In this document: positions 57,051-64,000 of the stretch, piece by piece
Layout of the letters: each line of letters begins with the position of its first letter
Position numbering within the stretch: position 1 is the stretch's first letter
The notes under the pieces: model-generated
The model's input: the letters and a program-made list of their open reading frames with translations, nothing else
What the model was told of the DNA's origin: nothing
Databases searched by the model: none
From: Microbacterium sp.
GTDB taxonomy: Bacteria > Actinomycetota > Actinomycetes > Actinomycetales > Microbacteriaceae
DNA length: 64,000 nucleotides
Direction of reading: 5' to 3'
Assembly: GCF_031179285.1 (NCBI RefSeq)
Contig: NZ_JAPSHY010000002.1
Coordinates: forward strand, 164,658 to 228,657
Made by a program: the position numbers and the translations under genes

Positions 57051-58346
57051 GTGAGCGCAGCGGGAGACCAGCACGCGACGGCGAAGCTGACGATCGGTGA
57101 GACCACGGCGGAATTCCCGGTGGTGCGTGGGACGGCAGGGCACGACAGCATCGACTTCTCGACGCTGACCAGGCAGACCGGCTACACCGGTCTCGACTAC
57201 GGATTCGTCAACACCGCCTCCACGAAGTCCGAGATCACCTACATCGACGGCGACAAGGGGATCCTCCGCTACCGCGGCTATCCGATCGAGCAGCTCGCCG
57301 GGAAGACCAGCTATCTCGAGGTCGCGTGGCTGCTCATCTACGGAGAGCTTCCCTCGGCAACCGAACTCGCCGAGTTCGACGACAAGATCCGCCGGCACAC
57401 CCTCCTGCATGAGGATCTCAAGCACTTCTTCTCCGCGCTGCCCCACACCGCCCACCCGATGTCGGTGCTCTCGTCGGCGGTCGCGGCGCTGTCGACGTAC
57501 TACGAGGGTCAGACCGACCCGAAGAACCCGGAGCACGTCGAGCTCAACATGGTGCGGATGCTCGCGAAGCTCCCCGTCATCGCGGCCTATGCGCACAAGA
57601 AGAGCGTCGGTCAGGCATTCCTGTATCCCGACAACTCTCTCGGTTTCGTGGAGAACTTCCTGAAGCTGAACTTCGGCGTGCATTCCGAGCCGTATGAGAT
57701 CAACCCGGTGATGTCCAAGGCTCTCGAGCTGCTGCTCATCCTGCATGAGGATCACGAGCAGAACGCCTCGACCTCGACCGTGCGTCTGGTGGGTTCGACC
57801 GGAGCCAACCAGTTCGCCTCGATCTCGGCCGGGATCCAGGCGCTCTCCGGGCCCCTGCACGGCGGCGCGAACGAGGCCGTCCTCAGCATGCTCGGGCAGA
57901 TCCGCGATTCGGGGCAGAGCGTCTCCCGCTTCGTCGAGCGCGTGAAGAACAAAGAAGAGGGCGTGAAGCTGATGGGCTTCGGGCACCGGGTGTACAAGAA
58001 CTACGACCCGCGCGCCAAGCTCGTCAAGGAAGCAGCCGGCGAGGTGCTCTCCGAGCTCGGCGTGACCGATCCCCTCCTCGACCTCGCTCAGGAACTCGAA
58101 GAGATCGCGCTCGCTGACGACTACTTCAAGGAGCGCCGCCTCTACCCGAACGTCGATTTCTACACCGGCGTCATCTACAAGGCGATGGGCTTCCCGACGC
58201 GGATGTTCACCGTGCTCTTCGCCATCGGCCGGCTGCCCGGCTGGCTGGCGCAGTGGCGTGAGCTGCAGCTCGACCCGCAGACGAAGATCGGTCGCCCTCA
58301 GCAGCTCTACACCGGCGCCGCCGAGCGCACCTTCCAGACGCGCTGA
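57051..58346 (+). CDS. gltA: Citrate synthase
   Basis: A 431-residue type II citrate synthase, condensing acetyl-CoA and oxaloacetate at the TCA entry. Visible: YIDGDKGILRYRGYPIEQLA, EDHEQNASTSTVRLVGSTGANQFASISAGIQALSGPLHGGANEAV with the catalytic His, LMGFGHRVYKNYDPRA and NVDFYTGVIYKAMGFP with the catalytic Asp. GTG 57051 has AGGAGGAGGACCGC before it; the frame is open to 56907 but the extension has no family match. Confidence 0.96.
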   Translation: MSAAGDQHATAKLTIGETTAEFPVVRGTAGHDSIDFSTLTRQTGYTGLDYGFVNTASTKSEITYIDGDKGILRYRGYPIEQLAGKTSYLEVAWLLIYGELPSATELAEFDDKIRRHTLLHEDLKHFFSALPHTAHPMSVLSSAVAALSTYYEGQTDPKNPEHVELNMVRMLAKLPVIAAYAHKKSVGQAFLYPDNSLGFVENFLKLNFGVHSEPYEINPVMSKALELLLILHEDHEQNASTSTVRLVGSTGANQFASISAGIQALSGPLHGGANEAVLSMLGQIRDSGQSVSRFVERVKNKEEGVKLMGFGHRVYKNYDPRAKLVKEAAGEVLSELGVTDPLLDLAQELEEIALADDYFKERRLYPNVDFYTGVIYKAMGFPTRMFTVLFAIGRLPGWLAQWRELQLDPQTKIGRPQQLYTGAAERTFQTR

Positions 58347-58364
58347 CTCCGCCTTCCCGCTGCC

Positions 58365-58841
58365 ATGCCCGTCGTCGGCGCCGAAGTCGTCGTGCCCGTC
58401 GATCCCGCAACGGCGTTCGCCGTGTCGCAGACCACCGGCTCGGTTCGCCGACGCTGGGATCCGTTCATCGGCGAGCAGTACTTCCTCGACGGGGCGGATG
58501 CCGCGGCCAAGGATGTCCGCACCTTCACACGTCAGCGTCTCGGCCTCACCATGATCAGCCGCTACGTCTCGTACGCGCCGCCGACGAACGTGGGGATGGT
58601 CATGGAGACGGGTCCGTGGTTCTTCGAGAAGCTGGGCGGCGGCTGGCGGTTCACACCGGCGCCTGCGGGAGCGGGAACCGTCGCGGTCTGGAAGTACAAC
58701 TTCTCGTGCAAGCCGGCCTGGCTCGCGCCGGTGGCCGAGTGGATCGGCGTGCGAGTGCTCGGCTACGAGATCCGCCGGCGCATCGCGGGTTTCGCGCGAG
58801 GCTGCGCGGATCCGGTGGTCCTCGAGGCCGCGCGCGGCTGA
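58365..58841 (+). CDS. SRPBCC-fold protein (polyketide cyclase-like)
   Basis: A 158-residue protein with the START/SRPBCC ligand-binding pattern (VVVPVDPATAFAVSQTTGSVRRRWDPFI at the start, then WRFTPAPAGAGTVAVWKYNFSC). No catalytic residue can be assigned; it may bind a lipid-like ligand. It starts 18 bases after the gltA stop and is probably co-transcribed. Confidence 0.75.
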   Translation: MPVVGAEVVVPVDPATAFAVSQTTGSVRRRWDPFIGEQYFLDGADAAAKDVRTFTRQRLGLTMISRYVSYAPPTNVGMVMETGPWFFEKLGGGWRFTPAPAGAGTVAVWKYNFSCKPAWLAPVAEWIGVRVLGYEIRRRIAGFARGCADPVVLEAARG

Positions 58842-58886
58842 TCGCAGCGGTGCCCTTGGGGGCGCCGCTGCGTGCCGAGACACGAA

Positions 58887-58920
58887 GCGCCCCCTCCCCG
58901 CCGAAGCGGAGAGGGGGCGC
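58887..58920. terminator. Bidirectional hairpin between SRPBCC gene and the DEAD-box gene
   Basis: The perfect 10-base arms GCGCCCCCTC (58887-58896) and GAGGGGGCGC (58911-58920) are extended by an inner CCG-AAG-CGG. It lies between convergent genes. Confidence 0.75.
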
Positions 58921-58938
58921 AGTCGTGGGTGCGGGCGA

Positions 58939-60312
58939 TCAGCGTCCCTGGTAGCCGCGTCCGCCCTGACCCTGACGCGCGGCGCCGCCCTGACGTGAGG
59001 CGCCACCCTGGCCGCCCTGTCCGGAGCGCGGACGACGACGGCGCGCGGGGGGAGTGGAGGCGCCGGTGCGCTCGCCACCGGCCGGGCGCTGCCTGACCGG
59101 CTGGCGCTGCGGCTGGGCCTGTACCGGGACCGGACGGACGTGCGCTGCACGCTCCGGCACGAGCTCGGTGACGGCATCCGTCGTGACCGGCTCGAGAGCA
59201 GCCGAGATGGCGGCCTTGCGCAGCAGGTCCTTGACGTCGCGGCGCTGCTCGGGAAGCACGACGGTCACGACGGTGCCTGCAGCGCCGGCGCGCGCGGTGC
59301 GACCGGAGCGGTGCAGGTATGCCTTGTGCTCCATGGGCGGGTCGACGTGGACGACGAGGTCGACGTTGTCGACGTGCACACCGCGGGCAGCGACGTCGGT
59401 GGCGACGAGCACTCGCACGCCGCCGTCTTCGGGCGCCGAGGAGAAGGCGCTGAGGTTGCGCTCGCGAGCGTTCTGCGACAGGTTGCCGTGCAGGTCGACC
59501 GCCGGGATGCCGGCGGCGGTGAGCTGCTTGGCGAGCTTCTTGGCCTGGTGCTTCGTGCGTGTGAAGAGGATGCGCCGGCCTGTGCCCGAGGCGAGATCGC
59601 GCACCAGCGCGGTCTTGTTGTCGGTCGAGTCGACGACGAGCACGCGGTGGGTCATCTCGCCGACGGGCACGCTCTCCTCGTTCACCTCGTGACTCACCGG
59701 ATTCGAGAGGAACCGGCGGGCGAGCGAGTCGATACCGCGGTCGAGCGTGGCGCTGAACAGCAGACGCTGACCGCCCGCCGGCGTCGCGGTGAGGATGCGG
59801 GTGACACCAGGCAGGAAGCCGAGGTCAGCCATGTGGTCGGCCTCGTCGAGGACCGTGACCTCGACCGCGTCGAGCTGCACGACCCTCTGCTTCATGAGGT
59901 CTTCGAGTCGCCCCGGGCACGCGACGACGATGTCGACACCGCTGCGCAGCGCTTGCTCCTGAGGCCGCTGGCTGACGCCGCCGAAGACGGTGGTCACCCG
60001 CAGACCGGAGGCTTCGGCGAGCGGGGCGATCGTCGCGGCGATCTGGGTGGCGAGCTCGCGGGTCGGTGCGAGTACGAGACCGCGCGGGTGACCGGGACGG
60101 CTCTTCTTGGAGGAGGCGGCGAGTCGCGAGACGAGCGGGAGCGCGAACGCGATCGTCTTACCGCTGCCGGTGCGACCGCGACCGAGCAGGTCGCGACCGG
60201 CGAAGGAGTCGGGGAGGGTGTCACGCTGGATGGCGAACGCCTCCGTCTTGCCGTCGGCCGCGAGGACGGCGGCAAGCTCGGCGGGCACGCCGAGATCGAG
60301 GAAGGAAGTCAT
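58939..60312 (-). CDS. DEAD-box RNA helicase with disordered Gln/Gly/Arg tail
   Basis: A 457-residue ATP-dependent RNA helicase. Motifs: Q motif AFAIQRDTLP, I GRTGSGKT, Ia APTRELATQI, II VLDEADHM, III FSATL, IV FTRTKHQAKK, V VATDVAARGVHVDN and VI HRSGRTARAG. The last 65 residues are a disordered RGG/QGG-rich tail (GQGGQGGASRQGGAARQGQ), typical of RNA-binding DEAD helicases in actinobacteria (DeaD/CsdA-like). It should remodel ribosomal or mRNA structure. The ATG at 60312 is the clean start. Confidence 0.94.
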   Translation of the reverse strand: MTSFLDLGVPAELAAVLAADGKTEAFAIQRDTLPDSFAGRDLLGRGRTGSGKTIAFALPLVSRLAASSKKSRPGHPRGLVLAPTRELATQIAATIAPLAEASGLRVTTVFGGVSQRPQEQALRSGVDIVVACPGRLEDLMKQRVVQLDAVEVTVLDEADHMADLGFLPGVTRILTATPAGGQRLLFSATLDRGIDSLARRFLSNPVSHEVNEESVPVGEMTHRVLVVDSTDNKTALVRDLASGTGRRILFTRTKHQAKKLAKQLTAAGIPAVDLHGNLSQNARERNLSAFSSAPEDGGVRVLVATDVAARGVHVDNVDLVVHVDPPMEHKAYLHRSGRTARAGAAGTVVTVVLPEQRRDVKDLLRKAAISAALEPVTTDAVTELVPERAAHVRPVPVQAQPQRQPVRQRPAGGERTGASTPPARRRRPRSGQGGQGGASRQGGAARQGQGGRGYQGR

Positions 60313-60525
60313 AGATGTATCTCCGAAAGTGCACGCACGACGATGATGCCGGGTGCGGGAAGGTGGGCGACGGCGCGGGATCGCGCATCGTTTCGCCGTT
60401 CGAAATGGCCAGAACCAGGCTAGTGGCGCGGGAGCGTGTCGACGACGCAGACGTCTCGCAATCGCGAGGAGCGTCAGTTGAGACTATCACGCGATCGGAG
60501 GGCGAGCCGTACGCCCGCCCACTGC

Positions 60526-61473
60526 TCAGGCGTGGAGCGCCTCGTTGAGGGTGACACCGACGCCTGTTCGCTGAACCACCTCGACCGCTCCGGAGAGGGA
60601 ATTTCGGCGGAAGAGCAGCCCGTTGCGCCCGGAGAGCTCGGCACCTTTCACGGTCGTCCTGCCGCCGTCGGCAGTCGCCGGTCCATCGACGACCACGATC
60701 TTCGAGCCTGCCGTCACGTAGAGTCCGGCCTCGACGACGCAGTCGTCGCCGAGCGAGATCCCGATACCGGCGTTGGCGCCGAGCAGGGTGCGCGCACCGA
60801 TCGACACGCGGTGCGTGCCGCCACCCGAGAGCGTGCCCATGATCGATGCGCCACCCCCGATGTCGCTGCCGTCACCGACGACGACGCCCTGAGAGATGCG
60901 CCCTTCGACCATCGAAGATCCGAGGGTCCCAGCGTTGAAGTTCACGAATCCCTCGTGCATGACCGTCGTGCCGGGGGAGAGGTACGCGCCCAGGCGCACC
61001 CGCGAGGCGTCGGCGATCCGGACCCCGGCGGGCTGGACGTAGTCGGTCAGACGGGGGAACTTGTCCAGGCCCTGCACCTGGATGCCGGCACGCTGAAGCG
61101 CCGGGCGCAGCCGAGCGGCGTCGTTCGGATGCATGGGACCGGCATTGGTCCAGGCGACGGTCGGCAGGTATCCGAAGATGCCGTCGAGATTGAGCTCGTT
61201 GGGACGCACGACGAGGTGCGACAGGGCGTGCAGTCGAAGGTAGGCGTCGGAGGTCGACGCGGGAGCAGCGTCGAGGTCGATCTGCAGTCCGACGACCTCC
61301 ACGGTGACGTTGCGACGCTCATCGCTTCCGGCGTGCTGCTGCAACGCGGATGCCGCGGCATCCTGATCCGACGGTGCCACCGCCCGGACCTCAGGGAACC
61401 AGGCGTCCAGAACCGTGCCGTCCCCGGCGATGGTCGAAAGTCCGATACCCCACACGGTGCGCGCTGCAGTCAT
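60526..61473 (-). CDS. dapD: Tetrahydrodipicolinate N-succinyltransferase
   Basis: A 315-residue DapD that succinylates tetrahydrodipicolinate, the first step of the succinylase lysine/DAP branch. An N-terminal actinobacterial domain is followed by a left-handed beta-helix of hexapeptide repeats (VRLGAYLSPGTTVMHEGFVNFNAGTLG, VVVGDGSDIGGGASIMGTLSGGG, SIGARTLLGANAGIGISLGDDC). The ATG at 61473 is set by a -10 box six bases upstream. It is divergent from dapE. Confidence 0.95.
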   Translation of the reverse strand: MTAARTVWGIGLSTIAGDGTVLDAWFPEVRAVAPSDQDAAASALQQHAGSDERRNVTVEVVGLQIDLDAAPASTSDAYLRLHALSHLVVRPNELNLDGIFGYLPTVAWTNAGPMHPNDAARLRPALQRAGIQVQGLDKFPRLTDYVQPAGVRIADASRVRLGAYLSPGTTVMHEGFVNFNAGTLGSSMVEGRISQGVVVGDGSDIGGGASIMGTLSGGGTHRVSIGARTLLGANAGIGISLGDDCVVEAGLYVTAGSKIVVVDGPATADGGRTTVKGAELSGRNGLLFRRNSLSGAVEVVQRTGVGVTLNEALHA

Positions 61474-61479
61474 GCCCCC

Positions 61480-61485
61480 ACGCTA
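61480..61485 (-). promoter_or_regulatory. Leaderless -10 box for dapD (TAGCGT)
   Basis: TAGCGT on the minus strand is followed by six bases (GGGGGC) and the ATG at 61473. Confidence 0.6.
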
Positions 61486-61534
61486 TCGAATCCTGCACAT
61501 CGCCCGGTTCGCGTGACGCCACGTCGGCCTTCAG

Positions 61535-61540
61535 TAGGCT
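61535..61540 (+). promoter_or_regulatory. Leaderless -10 box for dapE (TAGGCT)
   Basis: TAGGCT is followed by six bases (GAGGGG) and the ATG at 61547. It faces the dapD box across the 73-base divergent region. Confidence 0.6.
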
Positions 61541-61546
61541 GAGGGG

Positions 61547-62620
61547 ATGCTGCTCGATCTGACCGCGTCCTCCGTCGACATCACGCGCGCGATCTGCGAC
61601 ATCCCGAGTGTCTCCGGTGACGAGAAGGCGTTGGCCGATGCGATCGAGGCGGCGGTCACGCCGCTCGCTCACCTGGAAGTCATCCGCCACGGCAACACGG
61701 TCGTGGCTCGCACGGCACTCGGCCGTTCGCAACGAGTGGTGATCGCCGGCCACATCGACACCGTCCCCATCAACGACAATCTTCCGACGCGGGACGTCGA
61801 GATCGATGGCGAGAGCTTTCTCTGGGGTCGCGGCACCGTCGACATGAAGGCGGGCACCGCGGTGCAGCTCAAACTCGCCGCTGAGCTGGTCGATCCCGCG
61901 GTCGATGTGACCTGGATGTGGTACGACAACGAAGAGGTCGAGGCCTCGAAGAACGGGCTCGGACTGCTCGCGGCCGTCCGGCCCGATCTCTTCGAAGCGG
62001 ACTTCGCGATCCTCGGCGAGCCCTCCAACGGCGAGGTCGAGGGCGGGTGCAACGGCACCCTTCGCGCGATCGTGCGCACCACGGGAGTGCGGGCGCACAG
62101 CGCGCGCGCATGGGTCGGTGAGAACGCGATCCACCGCGCCGCGCCGATCCTCAGCCGGCTGGCCGAGTACCGGGCCCGCGAGGTCGCCGTCGAGGGGCTC
62201 GTGTACCGCGAGAGCCTGAGCGCTGTGCGCATCGCCGGGGGAGTGGCCGGCAACGTGATCCCGGACGCGTGCGAGGTCGAGGTCAACTACCGCTTCGCCC
62301 CCAGCAAGAGCGCCGCCGACGCCGAGGCCCACGTGCGAGGCGTGCTCGCCGGGTTCGACATCGAGATCACCGACGCCGCCGAGGGCGCACGACCCGGGCT
62401 CGACGCTCCCGTCGCGCAGGCCTTCGTCGCCGCCGTCGGTGCCGAGCCGCGCCCGAAGTACGGATGGACCGACGTCGCCCGCTTCTCCGCCCTCGGCATC
62501 CCGGCGGTGAACTACGGCCCCGGAGACCCGCACCTGGCTCATCACGACCAGGAACGAGTGCCTCTGGCGCAGATCGACGCCGTGGAGCGGGGCCTTCGCG
62601 AATGGCTCATCGCGCGCTGA
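61547..62620 (+). CDS. dapE: Succinyl-diaminopimelate desuccinylase
   Basis: A 357-residue M20 metallopeptidase-fold enzyme that releases L,L-DAP from its succinyl form. Zinc ligands and catalytic residues: [10 protein letters not shown] (His, Asp), [11 protein letters not shown] (Asp), [10 protein letters not shown] (Glu-Glu) and the C-terminal [17 protein letters not shown] (His). The dimerisation domain lies between about 165 and 280. It is divergent from dapD and overlaps the next gene by 19 bases. Confidence 0.94.
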   Translation: MLLDLTASSVDITRAICDIPSVSGDEKALADAIEAAVTPLAHLEVIRHGNTVVARTALGRSQRVVIAGHIDTVPINDNLPTRDVEIDGESFLWGRGTVDMKAGTAVQLKLAAELVDPAVDVTWMWYDNEEVEASKNGLGLLAAVRPDLFEADFAILGEPSNGEVEGGCNGTLRAIVRTTGVRAHSARAWVGENAIHRAAPILSRLAEYRAREVAVEGLVYRESLSAVRIAGGVAGNVIPDACEVEVNYRFAPSKSAADAEAHVRGVLAGFDIEITDAAEGARPGLDAPVAQAFVAAVGAEPRPKYGWTDVARFSALGIPAVNYGPGDPHLAHHDQERVPLAQIDAVERGLREWLIAR

Positions 62621-63822
62621 TCGCCGCCGCGCGAGGCTGGGCACGAACGCCCGTCGTCGTGCGCATCGCCGCCGTGTACATCGCGGCGAGACTCATCACC
62701 ACCGCACTCCTGCTGCTGGCGGCATCCCAGTCGACATCACTGTCTCGATTCGGGGCGGACGCCGGCCTCGTCGACTTCGTCCTCGGCTGGGACGCCCAGT
62801 GGTACTGGTCGGTCGCCGAGTACGGTTATCCCGCCGAGCTGCCGCTGACCGCGTCCGGCGAGGTGGCCGAGAACGCCTGGGCCTTCATGCCGGTGTACGC
62901 CTATCTGGCGAAGGCGGTGGGGTTCCTCTTCGGCTCCTGGGGCGCGGGCGCGCTCGTGGTGTCGCTCATCGGCGGCTACCTCGCAGTCCTCGCACTGCAT
63001 CGCCTGCTGCGCGAGCGGATCGGCGCGTCGGCGGCGATGTGGGCTGTCGTGTTCTTCGCGTCTGGGCCGCTGGGGGCGCTGTTCCAGGTCGGCTACGCCG
63101 AGGTGCTGTTCCTGCTCCTGCTCTTGCTCGGGCTGGATGCGGTCGCCAGGCGTCGCTTCGCCCGGCTCTATCTCATCGTCCCGGTGATGGCCTTCACCCG
63201 CCCCGGCATCCTGGCCTTCGCGCTGTACCTCGGTCTGTACGGGATCTGGCGCTGGGTTCGCCGGCGGGAGGATCCGCTCCCGCGCAGGGAGATCGTGCAT
63301 ATCGTGGCGCTGGGCGCGCTCGCGACCGCGGCGGGATTCAGCTGGCAGGTGATCGCAGGCATCGTGACCGGCGACTTCGGCGCGTACCTCGCGACCGAAC
63401 TGTCCTGGCGGCGGAACTGGATCGCCGAGGGCGCAGACGGGTTCGTGCCGTTCGAAGGCTGGATCCAGGCGTCGCAGTTCTGGTTCGCGCAGTGGGGGAT
63501 GCCGCCATGGTGGGGCGTCGTCGCGCTCGCGATGCTCGTCTGCGCCTTCGGGGTGACGCTGTGGCGCTCGAGGCACGTGAAGGCGTTGGGCGTCGACGTG
63601 CGGCTGTGGAGCGCGAGCTACGCCCTCTACCTGCTGGCGGTCTTCTTCCCGCAGTCCAGCACCTTCCGACTGCTCGTTCCGCTCAGCCCGCTGTGGGGTG
63701 CGGTGGCGATTCCCCGCTCCAGGGTGTGGCGGATCGGCATCCTCGTGGCCTGTCTCGTCGGCCAGTGGCTGTGGATCCACCATGTCTACGCGCTCGGGAA
63801 CACTTTCTGGCAGGTGCCGTGA
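62602..63822 (+). CDS. PIG-V-like GT-C membrane glycosyltransferase
   Basis: A 406-residue membrane protein with about ten helices. The loop after the first helix reads [18 protein letters not shown], the D-x-x-W/Y pattern of PIG-V/GPI-mannosyltransferase-like GT-C enzymes with a polyprenyl-phosphate-sugar donor. It should glycosylate a lipid or cell-wall carrier on the outer face; the acceptor is unknown. The ATG at 62602 overlaps dapE by 19 bases; no better start is visible. Confidence 0.78.
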   Translation: MAHRALIAAARGWARTPVVVRIAAVYIAARLITTALLLLAASQSTSLSRFGADAGLVDFVLGWDAQWYWSVAEYGYPAELPLTASGEVAENAWAFMPVYAYLAKAVGFLFGSWGAGALVVSLIGGYLAVLALHRLLRERIGASAAMWAVVFFASGPLGALFQVGYAEVLFLLLLLLGLDAVARRRFARLYLIVPVMAFTRPGILAFALYLGLYGIWRWVRRREDPLPRREIVHIVALGALATAAGFSWQVIAGIVTGDFGAYLATELSWRRNWIAEGADGFVPFEGWIQASQFWFAQWGMPPWWGVVALAMLVCAFGVTLWRSRHVKALGVDVRLWSASYALYLLAVFFPQSSTFRLLVPLSPLWGAVAIPRSRVWRIGILVACLVGQWLWIHHVYALGNTFWQVP

Positions 63823-63915
63823 GCGTGAAGGCTTCGTGCATTTTCCCATACCGACATCCGCGTCCGCGCGACTACCGATAAAGTTAATCCATACCACCGA
63901 GGAAAAGGAGCCACG

Positions 63916-64000
63916 ATGGCAGCGATGAAGCCAAGGACCGGAGACGGACCGATGGAGGCCGTGAAGGAGGGGCGACTCATCATCGTGCGTGTTCCGCTCG
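63916..64000 (+). CDS. DUF3117-domain protein (cut by window end)
   Basis: The first 28 residues (MAAMKPRTGDGPMEAVKEGR...) match the highly conserved small actinobacterial DUF3117 protein, about 55 residues in full. AAAAGGAGCCACG before the ATG is a strong RBS. The upstream GATAAAGTTAATCC (63877-63890) is an AT-rich candidate -10 region. Function is unknown. Confidence 0.9.
   Translation, partial: MAAMKPRTGDGPMEAVKEGRLIIVRVPL

Noticed and set aside
56916..59177. A 753-residue minus-strand frame across gltA
   Set aside because: It is antisense to citrate synthase and the next gene, with the composition of a codon-position shadow.

Overview
The window is a stretch of high-GC actinobacterial chromosome (about 70 percent G+C by eye) that looks like Microbacterium or a close Microbacteriaceae relative. 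The evidence is the gene set and order (fdxA-dapC, the succinylase lysine branch, a class II FBPase, DUF3117, DUF4245 and DUF6264-type small membrane proteins), frequent GTG starts, and many leaderless starts with a TANNNT box six to eight bases before the start codon. Both strands are densely coded. I saw no tRNA, rRNA, CRISPR array, IS element or prophage. The only clear decay is one gene remnant near 41.6 kb.

Layout. 1-8 kb is central metabolism and housekeeping: fumC (cut by the left edge), a beta-carbonic anhydrase, a DUF4245 protein, xseB/xseA, ispH, then fba and glpX (the two-way glycolysis/gluconeogenesis step). 8-15.6 kb is mixed housekeeping: rmuC, a DnaQ-like exonuclease, a methyltransferase, ychF, an AhpD-like protein, an alpha/beta-hydrolase-fold protein lacking its nucleophile serine, a stand-alone LysR-type HTH protein and an AraC/effector-binding regulator. 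15.6-19.9 kb has a stress flavour: a Ser/Thr kinase, a cysteine-free HesB-like protein, a GNAT enzyme, Dps, a DUF6328 membrane protein and two very small proteins. 19.9-25.4 kb holds an MFS exporter, an ABC exporter, an SDR and a GT2 glycosyltransferase. 25.5-31 kb is the NAD de novo operon, read leftward: nrtR-nadA-nadB-nadC-cysteine desulfurase, with overlapping starts and stops. The desulfurase plausibly supplies the NadA Fe-S cluster.

31.3-36.7 kb is a complete family-5 ABC importer (SBP, two permeases, two ATPases) behind a strong promoter carrying an inverted-repeat operator. It is followed by a tandem glycine riboswitch and gcvT-gcvH-gcvP. 42-47.4 kb is a second family-5 importer with a fused double ATPase. 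47.4-55 kb carries a PH-domain protein, a CPBP protease, a variant-LRR/HExxH protein, typA, a secreted transglycosylase-like protein, and an XRE-cupin regulator divergent from azlCD with a palindromic operator between them. 55-64 kb has fdxA-dapC, gltA, a DEAD-box helicase, dapD and dapE divergently transcribed from leaderless promoters, a GT-C-type membrane protein and the start of a DUF3117 gene.

I did not find a clearly new multi-gene system. The most notable observations are the set of leaderless promoters, a 50-residue CxxxxC microprotein with an inverted repeat at its end, the Ser-to-Gly hydrolase, the LRV-metallopeptidase fusion, the ROK/XylR-like operator on the first importer, and a set of related palindromic repeats.
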